A DNA stretch of 64,000 bases from Elusimicrobia bacterium GWA2_56_46 (lineage in GTDB: Bacteria > Elusimicrobiota > Elusimicrobia > Elusimicrobiales > UBA9959), in assembly GCA_001799575.1 (NCBI GenBank), contig MGTT01000019.1:1-64000 (forward strand). The letters are read 5' to 3'. This document shows, in pieces, positions 1 through 6,565 of the stretch. Made by a program: the position numbers and the translations under genes. The notes under the pieces are model-generated. The model was given only the letters and a program-made list of their open reading frames with translations. It had not been told where the DNA came from and ran no database searches. Each line of letters begins with the position of its first letter. Positions within the stretch are counted from its first letter, which is position 1.

Positions 1-64
1 TCTTCAGATAGGATTTTGCTTCGGCTTCGCTTACATGCCTAGTGCGATGTTTCTTTGGGCTCAT
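1..64 (-). CDS. Partial CDS, N-terminal 21 codons; possible HEPN-domain partner of the nucleotidyltransferase
   Basis: An ATG at 64-62 opens a frame that stays open to the window edge, giving a basic N-terminus (MSPKKHRTRH) followed by SEAEAKSYLK. A strong Shine-Dalgarno, GAGGAGGTG, lies 8 bases upstream inside the 3' end of the preceding gene, and the two genes overlap by 26 bases, so translational coupling is likely. Small proteins coded directly after MNT-type nucleotidyltransferases are usually HEPN proteins, whose first helix often reads like AEAKSYLKKA. The HEPN assignment is inferred from context because the catalytic part lies outside the window. Confidence 0.5.
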   Translation of the reverse strand, partial: MSPKKHRTRHVSEAEAKSYLK

Positions 65-677
65 GGGCCAGCACCTCCTCAAAATGTTTACCGAAAACAA
101 CGCGGCCTTCCTTGATCACGTTCTGGATCAATTTATCTTTCTTATCGAACCGGGAAATAAAATCGCGGCGCCGGATTACATGGGGGGAAAGCATCATTCC
201 GAATTTCGCCAGGAATTTGCCGCCTTTATCCTGTACGCCGGCTGTGATCTTCCGGACATCCAGGGAATTCTCAAGCACGATCATAATATCCAGATCGCTT
301 CCCTGTTTGTTTTCACCTCTGGCCACGCTGCCGAACATGATTATGGAGACAATGCCTTTAGCAGGCAGCGCCTTACGTAGCTCTTCGATCATCGCGCTGG
401 CAAGACCTTGCTCACTGTCAAAAAGGGGGAACAATATATTTTCAACTACGTAACGTGTTCTATTAAGTGAAAACAAATATGACGCCCCCACGGACTTCCT
501 GAGGACAACGCCTGTGGCATAGAGTTCCTGCAGGGCCTGTTGTGCGGCCCTGGGGCTTAGGTCTGCCTTCCTGGCTATTTCCCGTCCCGTGAGTTCGGTG
601 CCGCGGTAAAGGATGCGGAGTATTGTTACTTTCGACTTTTGCCCCAGTAAATCTTCTAACAGGTGTTTTGTGCTCAT
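39..677 (-). CDS. Winged-helix DNA-binding protein fused to a nucleotidyltransferase domain (MNT-like)
   Basis: The 212-residue protein begins with a winged helix (about residues 1-75, with TGREIARKADLSPRAAQQAL as the likely recognition region) and continues into a nucleotidyltransferase fold. The signature GSVARGENKQGSDLDIMI near residues 116-133 carries the GS motif and the DxD metal-binding aspartates. Family members transfer nucleotides or AMP; small MNT proteins commonly act as antitoxins to HEPN RNases by AMPylation. The overlapping downstream gene supports a two-gene module. No clear Shine-Dalgarno precedes the ATG. A dyad at 699-716 lies just upstream and could be the site it binds. 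Target and toxin-antitoxin activity are inferred. Confidence 0.8.
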   Translation of the reverse strand: MSTKHLLEDLLGQKSKVTILRILYRGTELTGREIARKADLSPRAAQQALQELYATGVVLRKSVGASYLFSLNRTRYVVENILFPLFDSEQGLASAMIEELRKALPAKGIVSIIMFGSVARGENKQGSDLDIMIVLENSLDVRKITAGVQDKGGKFLAKFGMMLSPHVIRRRDFISRFDKKDKLIQNVIKEGRVVFGKHFEEVLAHEPKETSH

Positions 678-698
678 ATGGCTATATTAGTAGCTGTT

Positions 699-716
699 TG
701 TATACATTAATATACA
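699..716 (-). promoter_or_regulatory. Perfect 6+6 inverted repeat, candidate operator/promoter of the wHTH-NTase gene
   Basis: The arms TGTATA and TATACA are perfect inverted repeats separated by CATTAA, located 22-39 bases upstream of the start codon at 677. The same AT-rich stretch contains TATATT-like hexamers on the minus strand that could act as a -10 element. Because the encoded protein has a winged helix, autoregulation through this dyad is plausible. No binding data support it. Confidence 0.4.
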
Positions 717-923
717 TATGTTATCATGCAGCTGTCAATCTTTCTGGCCGGTCGCCCCCGCCGCTTATTCTCTTTCCCCGCTGGTTCGATTATCTAATCC
801 ACCCCCCTCGCTAAGCCCGAAAATTTGTTTTTAGATAGTCCTTTGCGACTGAGAAAAGCGTTATATTATGCTTTGTTGCAAAAGTTTGTGCCCCAGCGGT
901 GCCGCTCACGCACGTAAAATGTT

Positions 924-937
924 ACCCACCGGTGGGT
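924..937. promoter_or_regulatory. 14-bp perfect palindrome upstream of the Pif1-WYL gene
   Basis: ACCCACCGGTGGGT is a perfect palindrome about 26 bases upstream of a consensus TATAAT hexamer at 963-968. It lies in the gap between the NTase gene and the helicase (about 678-1014), which otherwise shows only low-quality reading frames. The position fits an operator, but the regulator is unknown. Confidence 0.3.
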
Positions 938-962
938 GGCCAGGGGAATACTGGGTAAATGG

Positions 963-968
963 TATAAT
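963..968 (+). promoter_or_regulatory. Candidate -10 box for the helicase/MFS operon
   Basis: TATAAT lies 47 bases before the ATG at 1015. A transcription start near 975 would leave a 40-base leader and would exclude the longer reading frame that opens at 868. No convincing -35 element is present at the usual spacing. Confidence 0.3.
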
Positions 969-1014
969 TGGGAAAGACTTTGATGCGGCTTGCCGCCCAA
1001 AACTCCCGGCTTTC

Positions 1015-2583
1015 ATGCATAAAAACGTTCCTGAAATTGAGATAAACGAGCAGTTCCGCAAGGCGCTGGAATTGCTGGATCATACCCAAAAAAATGTTTT
1101 TATCACCGGCAAGGCCGGCACCGGCAAATCCACGCTGCTTAAGTATTTCCGGGAACACACCCGCAAGAACATCGTCGTCCTGGCCCCCACCGGGGTGGCC
1201 GCGCTTAACGTCGGCGGCGAGACCATCCACTCGTTCTTCAGGTTCAAGCCGGACATCACGCCGGACAAGGTTAAAAAGGCCAGGGGCCGCAACGCCGATG
1301 TTTACAAAAAACTGCATGCCATCGTTATAGACGAAGTCTCCATGGTCCGGGCCGATCTGCTGGACTGCGTGGACGCTTTCCTGCGAATGAACGGCCCCTC
1401 GTCAATGAGTCCTTTCGGCGGGTTACAGATGATCTTTATCGGCGATCTGTACCAGCTCCCTCCCGTGGTTTCCGGCAATGAACGGGGACTTTTTTCCTCG
1501 CATTACGCCGGCCCTTATTTTTTCAACGCCAAAGTCATGGACGGGCTGGAACTGGAGTTCGTGGAACTGGAGAAAATATACCGGCAGAAGGACGCCGGGT
1601 TTATAAACATACTCAACGCCATACGGAACAATTCCGCTACGGAACGGGAGTTGGCCGTCCTCAACAAGCGGGTGGGCGCGGCGCTTGAAAAAACACAGAA
1701 CGAGGGTTATACGGTGAACCTGCTGGCCACCAACAAAGCGGCATACGAAATAAATTCCGCGCATCTCAGCGCGCTTAAGGATGAAGAGCATGTCTATCCC
1801 GCGCAGATAGACGGGGGCTTCTCAAAAGAATCCTATCCAGCCGACGAGATGCTGGTGATAAAAAAGGGAGCGCAGGTAATGCTCCTGAACAACGATCCGG
1901 CCGGCCGCTGGGTGAACGGCTCGATGGGGGAAGTGGCCGATCTTACGGCCGAACCTGAAAGCGGGGAAGAAGTTATAGTCGTGCGCCTGTCCGACGGTGG
2001 TTTTGAAAAAGTGAAGCCGCATGCCTGGGAGCTGTTCCATTTCACCTACGACCGCGAGGCGGGGAAAGTGGTGACCGAGACGGCCGGCGTTTTCAGGCAG
2101 TACCCGCTCAAGCTCGCCTGGGGCATAACCATCCATAAAAGCCAGGGCAAAACTTTTGAGAGGGCCGTCATCGATTTCGGGCGCGGTATGTTCGCGCATG
2201 GGCAGGCTTATGTGGCTTTGAGCCGCTGCGTCTCCCTGGAGGGGATGTCGCTCACCCGTGCCCTGCGCGGCTCGGATATCCTGATGGATTGGCGGGTGGT
2301 AAAGTTCCTGACCAGCCATCAGTATAAGTTGAGCGAACGCGCCCTGCCGCTGGCCGACAAAGTAACCCTTATCAACAAGGCCATAGCCGCCGGGAAAAAT
2401 CTGGAGATGACCTATTTAAAAGCGGGCGACGAAAAAAGCCGCCGGGTGGTGAAGCCGTTCCGCCTCGGCAGTAAAGTTTTCATGAACCGGGAATTTCTGG
2501 GCATGGACTGCTTCTGCCTGGACCGCAAAAGCGAGCGTGTATTCAGGGTGGACCGCATCCTGGAGTTAAAGCTGTGCCTCTAA
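1015..2583 (+). CDS. Pif1-like superfamily 1B DNA helicase with C-terminal WYL domain
   Basis: A 522-residue protein is predicted from the ATG at 1015. The frame is open from 868, but its first 49 codons are cysteine- and proline-rich and do not resemble the family. Walker A is GKAGTGKST (residues 32-40), Walker B contains DEVSM, motif III reads GDLYQLPP, and the C-terminal motifs include TIHKSQGKTF and YVALSR, all typical of Pif1/RecD-like 5'-3' helicases. The last 75 residues (with NLEMTYLKAG and VKPFRLG) look like a WYL domain, a fold that binds nucleic acid or nucleotide ligands and is known fused to some bacterial Pif1 proteins. The likely role is unwinding of structured DNA, forks or R-loops. 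The MFS gene overlaps its 3' end. Confidence 0.9.
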   Translation: MHKNVPEIEINEQFRKALELLDHTQKNVFITGKAGTGKSTLLKYFREHTRKNIVVLAPTGVAALNVGGETIHSFFRFKPDITPDKVKKARGRNADVYKKLHAIVIDEVSMVRADLLDCVDAFLRMNGPSSMSPFGGLQMIFIGDLYQLPPVVSGNERGLFSSHYAGPYFFNAKVMDGLELEFVELEKIYRQKDAGFINILNAIRNNSATERELAVLNKRVGAALEKTQNEGYTVNLLATNKAAYEINSAHLSALKDEEHVYPAQIDGGFSKESYPADEMLVIKKGAQVMLLNNDPAGRWVNGSMGEVADLTAEPESGEEVIVVRLSDGGFEKVKPHAWELFHFTYDREAGKVVTETAGVFRQYPLKLAWGITIHKSQGKTFERAVIDFGRGMFAHGQAYVALSRCVSLEGMSLTRALRGSDILMDWRVVKFLTSHQYKLSERALPLADKVTLINKAIAAGKNLEMTYLKAGDEKSRRVVKPFRLGSKVFMNREFLGMDCFCLDRKSERVFRVDRILELKLCL

Positions 2584-3809
2584 ACCGCTTTGCCGCTAAA
2601 TTTATCGACCGTTGGAACAGAACCGACCCCGCCCTCAGGGCTTTTCTTTTCGGTGTTTTTTTTCTCGGCATCAACAGCGGCATCCTTTCCACCGCTTTCA
2701 ATAATTACCTGAACGACAGCTTCCGTATGTCGGCTGGGGAGCGTGGTTTTCTGGAATTTCCGCGCGAGCTCCCCGGTTTCCTGCTCATCTTCGTTACCGG
2801 CCTGCTTGCCGCGCTGCCTATCCGTTCCTGGGCGGTTATTACGGGAGTGTTGGCTTCCGTGGGGGTAGCGGGCCTCGGTTTCCTGTCACCCTCTCTGGCC
2901 CTGATGACGGTATGGATGCTGCTCTGGAGCATGGGCGGACATCTTTTTATGACCGTGGAAAGCGTTATGGGCCTCCGGCTAGCCAAAGAAGGCGGCCAGG
3001 GGCGCAGGCTGGGGCAGATAAGCGGCATGACCAATCTGGCGGCTATAGCCGGCGCGGGAGTCGTCTGGCTGCTCGCGAAAATGGCCGGCCCCGGGCTTTA
3101 CAAGGCGGCGTTCCTGATAGGCGCCGCCGCGGCCGCGGCTTCCGCGTTCCTTTTCGCGCGGGTGAAAATGGGCGGCGGCGACGACGCGGCGCCGGGCGGC
3201 AAGCGTTTTGTCTTCAGGAAAAAGTACAAATATTATTACATCCTGAATATCATTTTCGGCGCGCGCAAGCAGATCTTCCTTACTTTCGCGCCGTGGACGC
3301 TGGTCACCGTTTACGGCGCCAATCCGGCCGTAATGGCCTCGCTGATGCTGACGGCGTCTTTTCTCGGAGTGGTGTTCCGCCAGGCTTTCGGCATAGTGGT
3401 GGACAGGTTCGGGGAGCGGAAGATGTTCATCGCCGACGCGGTCATCCTCCTGTTCGTCTGCGCCGGTTTCGCGCTTTCGGCGGATAAACGGCTGCTCTAT
3501 GCCTTATTCATCCTGGACAATCTGATGTTCGCCACGCGGATAGCGCGCACCACTTATCTGAACAGGATCGCGGAGCATAAAGCCGATATCGCGCCGACGA
3601 TCTCGCTGGGCGTGACCATGGACCACGCGGTTTCCATGACGATCCCTGCCCTGGGCGGTATATTATGGGCGGCTTACGGCTACAAGTCCGTGTTCCTGGC
3701 TGCCTCGCTCCTGGCCGTAGCCGGTTTCGCCGCCGCTTTCTCGGTTGACGAGAAACCGTCGCGCGGAGGCCCGGCCGAGGCCAGGCGTGAGATCCCCGCG
3801 CTGGATTAA
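2574..3809 (+). CDS. Major facilitator superfamily transporter
   Basis: This 411-residue protein has about twelve hydrophobic segments and a charged central loop near residues 200-220 (KMGGGDDAAPGGKRFVFRKK), the usual MFS 6+6 arrangement. It starts with GTG at 2574, overlapping the end of the helicase gene by 10 bases, so the two are probably co-transcribed. Nothing in the sequence reveals the substrate. Some MFS proteins of this type are annotated as permeases or drug exporters, but I see no diagnostic motif. A GC-rich hairpin follows the stop codon. Confidence 0.85.
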   Translation: MPLNRFAAKFIDRWNRTDPALRAFLFGVFFLGINSGILSTAFNNYLNDSFRMSAGERGFLEFPRELPGFLLIFVTGLLAALPIRSWAVITGVLASVGVAGLGFLSPSLALMTVWMLLWSMGGHLFMTVESVMGLRLAKEGGQGRRLGQISGMTNLAAIAGAGVVWLLAKMAGPGLYKAAFLIGAAAAAASAFLFARVKMGGGDDAAPGGKRFVFRKKYKYYYILNIIFGARKQIFLTFAPWTLVTVYGANPAVMASLMLTASFLGVVFRQAFGIVVDRFGERKMFIADAVILLFVCAGFALSADKRLLYALFILDNLMFATRIARTTYLNRIAEHKADIAPTISLGVTMDHAVSMTIPALGGILWAAYGYKSVFLAASLLAVAGFAAAFSVDEKPSRGGPAEARREIPALD

Positions 3810-3824
3810 TCAGGCAACGCCGAA

Positions 3825-3842
3825 CCGGCGCTCTTGCGCCGG
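3825..3842 (+). terminator. GC-rich hairpin after the MFS gene
   Basis: A perfect 7-bp stem (CCGGCGC/GCGCCGG) with a 4-base loop lies 15 bases after the MFS stop codon. It has no clear U-run, so it may be a weak or Rho-assisted terminator. Confidence 0.4.
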
Positions 3843-3876
3843 GAATCATTCAACATATCGAGGGGGTATTTTTAAT

Positions 3877-3912
3877 GGGTCCAAAGACCTTGAAAAATTT
3901 CCCTTTAGACCC
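3877..3912 (+). promoter_or_regulatory. Inverted repeat in the leader of the duplicated secreted protein gene
   Basis: GGGTCCAAAG at 3877-3886 pairs with CTTTAGACCC at 3903-3912 with one mismatch. A smaller hairpin, AATGG/CCATT, follows near 3922-3936. Both lie between the MFS gene and the next start codon at 3993, so the mRNA leader may be structured. No known riboswitch family was recognised. Confidence 0.3.
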
Positions 3913-3992
3913 TTTATAGTGAATGGTAAATCCATTATCCTTAAAGTAGGGGCTGGCGCTGAGACGGTTTCCGAGTTACAAGGAGGTCTGTT

Positions 3993-4598
3993 ATGGAAAT
4001 GGTGATAAGCTTGGTAATGGTGCTGATGTCTTCTGGTTCGGCTCTTTTTGCCGGGGGTATTGAACAGCTTAACTCCTCGGCTGGTATTGGCAACAACCAT
4101 GAGATAACCCAGTCGCGCGTTATAAATCCGGCCAGGGCATACGACAGCGAGCAGTTAGAGGTGGATGCGCTTGCCAAGAACGTGCTCAAAAGCCCCGATT
4201 CATTTACTTGGCACCAAATGGCTAATGTGTTGGTGCGTTTAGACGCGATTAGGGGTAGCCTATTCCTGTCTGGCCCGGAGCCGGAGAGGAAAGAGAGGGA
4301 ACGTTTCGACGCCCTGCGGCAAGCCGTCGATAAAGTATATCAGGGTAAGGTTGCACAGATATTCGGAGAAGGATCCTGCACTCGGCCTGATCAGGTCAAA
4401 ATAGAGGCAGAGGCCGTGCTCAAAAGCCCCGACTCATTTACCCTGGAGCAAATGGTTAATGTGTTGGTGCGTTTAGACACGATTAGGGGTAGCCTATTCC
4501 TGTCTGGCCCGGAGCCGGAGAGGAAAGAGAGGGAACGTTTCGACGCCCTGAGGCAAGCCGTCAATAAAGTGTTTCTGGCTAAAACTGGACAGATGTGA
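3993..4598 (+). CDS. Secreted protein of unknown function with an internal 78-residue tandem duplication
   Basis: The 201-residue protein has a short hydrophobic signal-like N-terminus (MEMVISLVMVLMSSGSALFA) and a strong Shine-Dalgarno (AAGGAGG) upstream. Its mature part contains two nearly identical units, each with LKSPDSFT, NVLVRLD, IRGSLFLSGPEPERKERERF and DALRQAV. The DNA copies start near 4181 and 4415, a 234-bp offset, and differ at only a few positions, so the duplication is recent or kept uniform by conversion. The units look mostly helical and charged. I do not recognise the family. A strong terminator follows. Confidence 0.7.
   Translation: MEMVISLVMVLMSSGSALFAGGIEQLNSSAGIGNNHEITQSRVINPARAYDSEQLEVDALAKNVLKSPDSFTWHQMANVLVRLDAIRGSLFLSGPEPERKERERFDALRQAVDKVYQGKVAQIFGEGSCTRPDQVKIEAEAVLKSPDSFTLEQMVNVLVRLDTIRGSLFLSGPEPERKERERFDALRQAVNKVFLAKTGQM
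4181..4570 (+). repeat. Tandem duplication of about 156 bp within the secreted protein gene
   Basis: The segments near 4181-4336 and 4415-4570 are almost identical at DNA level, including long identical blocks around the codons for RGSLFLSGPEPERKERERF. The spacing of 234 bp is a multiple of three, so the reading frame is kept. Confidence 0.85.
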
Positions 4599-4646
4599 AG
4601 TCAGACAGATGTTCGGGTTAATGTTTTAATGGTCTGAAAAGTTGGA

Positions 4647-4683
4647 TTGAAAAGCCCCGCGCTTTCGGCTCGGGGCTTTTCAA
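4647..4683. terminator. Strong bidirectional intrinsic terminator
   Basis: Two perfect 13-base arms (TTGAAAAGCCCCG and its complement) enclose an 11-base loop. The stem is GC-rich at the top and flanked by A/T runs on both sides, so it can terminate in either direction. It lies 48 bases after the duplicated secreted protein gene. Confidence 0.85.
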
Positions 4684-4732
4684 TATCTCGTGTGTTTTTA
4701 TCGGCGTCACACTGGTTTTATCGATAGGAAGG

Positions 4733-4873
4733 ATGGCGGCGGGGTATAACTGGCGGGGTGTCGGACATGGGGCCCAGTGGGCCGAGGAGGAACCGGCGCG
4801 AAGTCGCCGGGCCGGCCGCAGGACCACTGGGCCCCATGTCCGACAGGCCCCCGAACTTGCAGCCCGCCGCCAT
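4733..4873. repeat. Long 141-bp inverted repeat in a non-coding gap
   Basis: The gap 4599-5003 has no credible gene. It holds a large foldback. The outer arms ATGGCGGCGGG / CCCGCCGCCAT lie at 4733 and 4863-4873. The inner perfect 22-bp arms lie at 4759-4780 and 4824-4845. A central stem-loop, CCGGCG/CGCCGG, lies near 4793-4810. Nothing similar occurs elsewhere in the window. It could be a REP/BIME-like element, a small non-autonomous mobile element or a structured RNA. Confidence 0.7.
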
Positions 4874-5003
4874 TTTTCCACTTTCACCCAACAGATTAAC
4901 ATCAATGACGCAGGCTTGTTAGCTGGGATTTGGATTAGGGTGCCTCATTGCGGAAGTCAGGTGGAATTAAGTTGTGTGTCACCTTAACTCATTAACTCAT
5001 GGA

Positions 5004-5351
5004 TTAGCAGGTTTTGGCGGTCAGGGTTTGGAGTTTTTCCAGGATGGTTTTTTGCTGGTTGCGGTCGGACAGCGTCAATGTGTAGTGGAAGTAGCCGCAT
5101 GGGTCCCGCAGAACCTCGGCCACCGCGCCGCGTATCTCTTCAAGTTTTTCTCCGTCAAGTTCGAAGCCCAGGACCAGGACCCTGCCTTTCCTGAACTCAA
5201 ATTGCGACAGGAATTCTATTCTATCCGGGCTTATGGCCGTGGCGCGTCCCCAGAAAGGGGATTCCTCCATCGAGATCCGGATGGTAACGGGAATATATTC
5301 CCTCCCGAAAAATTCAGTTGAATTTTTCGGGTTATCTCGGTTCAGGGACAT
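5004..5351 (-). CDS. Small PilZ-like domain protein
   Basis: The 115-residue protein has REYIPVTIRISMEES near its start followed by short beta-strand-like segments (RVLVLGFEL, FHYTLTL), a layout like single-domain PilZ proteins, which bind cyclic di-GMP. The classical RxxxR and D/NxSxxG motifs are degenerate (ATAISPDRIEFL), so nucleotide binding is doubtful. Its start overlaps the end of the upstream propeller protein gene by 20 bases, suggesting one operon. Two perfect palindromes (5289-5302 and 5304-5331) lie in its first codons, so the true start is uncertain. The call is tentative. Confidence 0.5.
   Translation of the reverse strand: MSLNRDNPKNSTEFFGREYIPVTIRISMEESPFWGRATAISPDRIEFLSQFEFRKGRVLVLGFELDGEKLEEIRGAVAEVLRDPCGYFHYTLTLSDRNQQKTILEKLQTLTAKTC
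5304..5331. repeat. Perfect 28-base palindrome (13-bp arms) at an operon junction
   Basis: The arms CCCGAAAAATTCA and TGAATTTTTCGGG are perfect complements around a 2-base centre. The element begins directly after the stop codon of the propeller protein gene and overlaps the N-terminal codons of the PilZ-like gene. A related hairpin occurs at 28367-28394. A second palindrome, GGGAATATATTCCC, sits at 5289-5302. Confidence 0.7.
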
Positions 5352-6480
5352 TGAAAAGCCAGCCTTTACCTTTGTCCTCGGCGGCGAACCAGATCTTTCC
5401 GCCCCTGGAACTCAGGGCGGTTATTTTAAGGGACTTCGAGGCGTACTGCGGGATCTCCGTCTTAGAGAGAATGGTCTCCGGATCGTCGGGGGAAAGCTTG
5501 ACCAGCGCTTTCAGCCCTTCGTCGGCCACCCACAGGAAGCGGGGATCACAGGCCAGGGCGGTAAGCGTTTTGCCGGGATAGGTGAAAGTTTTCAGTTCGC
5601 TTAAGCCGTCATTGCCAAGGCGTTTGGAGATCACGTTCCCTTCCTGGTAACCGGCCCAGAAGTAAAGACCGTCATAGCAGACGCCGGCAGGGGCTTTAAG
5701 CCCCGGCTTCGTTTTTGAAAGCAGCGTGAACCTGTCGTTTTTCATTCTGCGCTCTATCTCTCCGCCGGCCGCCGCCAGCCATATTGCGTCGGCGCCGTCG
5801 GCCATGCCCACCGGCACGGTGTCCGGGAAAGCGGCGATGCCGGCGATCTTAAAATCCTTGAGTTCGTGTTTGTATACGGCCTGGGTGTACCAGTCGCTTA
5901 CCAGCACCCTTCCTTTATCGAAAGCCAGGCCGGAGGGATGGGAGTATGGCAGTTCGGTCATGGAGGGAGGGGGCAGTTCCCGGCCGTATTTCCTGAAGCC
6001 GTAGAGCCAGCCGGAAACGAATCCGAAGATAAGCGTCATAGCCAGCCCGGCCGCGGCCAGGATCAGTTTGTTTTTCCGGTTAATTTCGGCCCGGTCGGCG
6101 TCCAGCCGGAGGGCCGTGCCGCTTATGTTGAGGGCTTTTTTGTAAAGGGGTTTTATTTCTTCTTCGGTCCAGGGGCTTTGGGCGCAGTCGAAAGCGCCGA
6201 GTTTCATATAGGCGATGGCCTTTGAGGAATCCCGTTTTTTAAGCAGCACCAGCAGCGGCAGCAACGGGGCTATCCTCAACAGTTCCCGTATCTGTATCTC
6301 GGCGGGCGGCTCCTCCCCGTCCACTATGAAGACGGCTTTCGGCCTGGTCTTTTCAAAAACCGCCAGCGCGTCGTTCAGATCCCGCGAGAATACGGCGTCC
6401 GCGCCCAGGTTCCTGAAAATGCTTTCAAGTATTGCGCGGTCCGTCCGCGACTCCACTATTATCTGGACGGTATTGGGCAT
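5332..6480 (-). CDS. Membrane protein: degenerate response-receiver domain, one TM helix, extracytoplasmic beta-propeller
   Basis: Residues 1-115 look like a CheY-type receiver, with a phosphoacceptor-like Asp54 in FIVDG. The conserved lysine position appears to be serine (QSPW near residue 102), so normal phosphorylation switching is doubtful. A transmembrane helix spans about residues 138-161. The remaining 210 residues contain repeated strand motifs such as GLAFDKGRVLVSDW, GVCYDGLYFWAG and ALACDPRFLWVAD, typical of NHL/SMP-30-like propellers. The topology suggests a cytoplasmic pseudo-receiver and a periplasmic propeller. It heads an operon with the PilZ-like gene. Its ligand and partner are unknown. 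Confidence 0.7.
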   Translation of the reverse strand: MPNTVQIIVESRTDRAILESIFRNLGADAVFSRDLNDALAVFEKTRPKAVFIVDGEEPPAEIQIRELLRIAPLLPLLVLLKKRDSSKAIAYMKLGAFDCAQSPWTEEEIKPLYKKALNISGTALRLDADRAEINRKNKLILAAAGLAMTLIFGFVSGWLYGFRKYGRELPPPSMTELPYSHPSGLAFDKGRVLVSDWYTQAVYKHELKDFKIAGIAAFPDTVPVGMADGADAIWLAAAGGEIERRMKNDRFTLLSKTKPGLKAPAGVCYDGLYFWAGYQEGNVISKRLGNDGLSELKTFTYPGKTLTALACDPRFLWVADEGLKALVKLSPDDPETILSKTEIPQYASKSLKITALSSRGGKIWFAAEDKGKGWLFNVPEPR

Positions 6481-6503
6481 AAGTTTAATCGCTGAAATTT
6501 ATT

Positions 6504-6552
6504 GCCATAAGCCGTAGGCCGTACGCCATACGCGGAATGGCTGACGGCTGAA
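6504..6552. repeat. Degenerate heptanucleotide array, 7 units
   Basis: Seven consecutive 7-bp units begin GCCATAA, GCCGTAG, GCCGTAC and end GGCTGAC, GGCTGAA. The array fills most of the 85-bp gap between two leftward genes. Other 7-bp-period arrays with different units occur at 23187, 44711, 45516, 52714 and 56114. Confidence 0.75.
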
Positions 6553-6565
6553 TACCATTTACCCG

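Noticed and set aside
42-380. Overlapping reading frames opposite the nucleotidyltransferase gene
   Set aside because: They are antisense shadows of a gene with clear domain motifs and show no motifs of their own.
868-1014. N-terminal extension of the helicase frame opening at 868
   Set aside because: The 49 residues are cysteine- and proline-rich, unlike Pif1 N-termini, and a TATAAT hexamer at 963-968 lies inside the stretch.
4979-5000. TTAACTCA repeated twice as part of the heptamer family
   Set aside because: The unit is 8 bp and only two copies occur, so I do not count it with the 7-bp arrays.
4599-5003. Short frames within the gap, such as 4733-4987
   Set aside because: The frames lie across a large inverted repeat and have no ribosome binding site or domain.
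6504-6552. CRISPR array
   Set aside because: The 7-bp period without spacers, the unit variety and the absence of cas genes exclude it.
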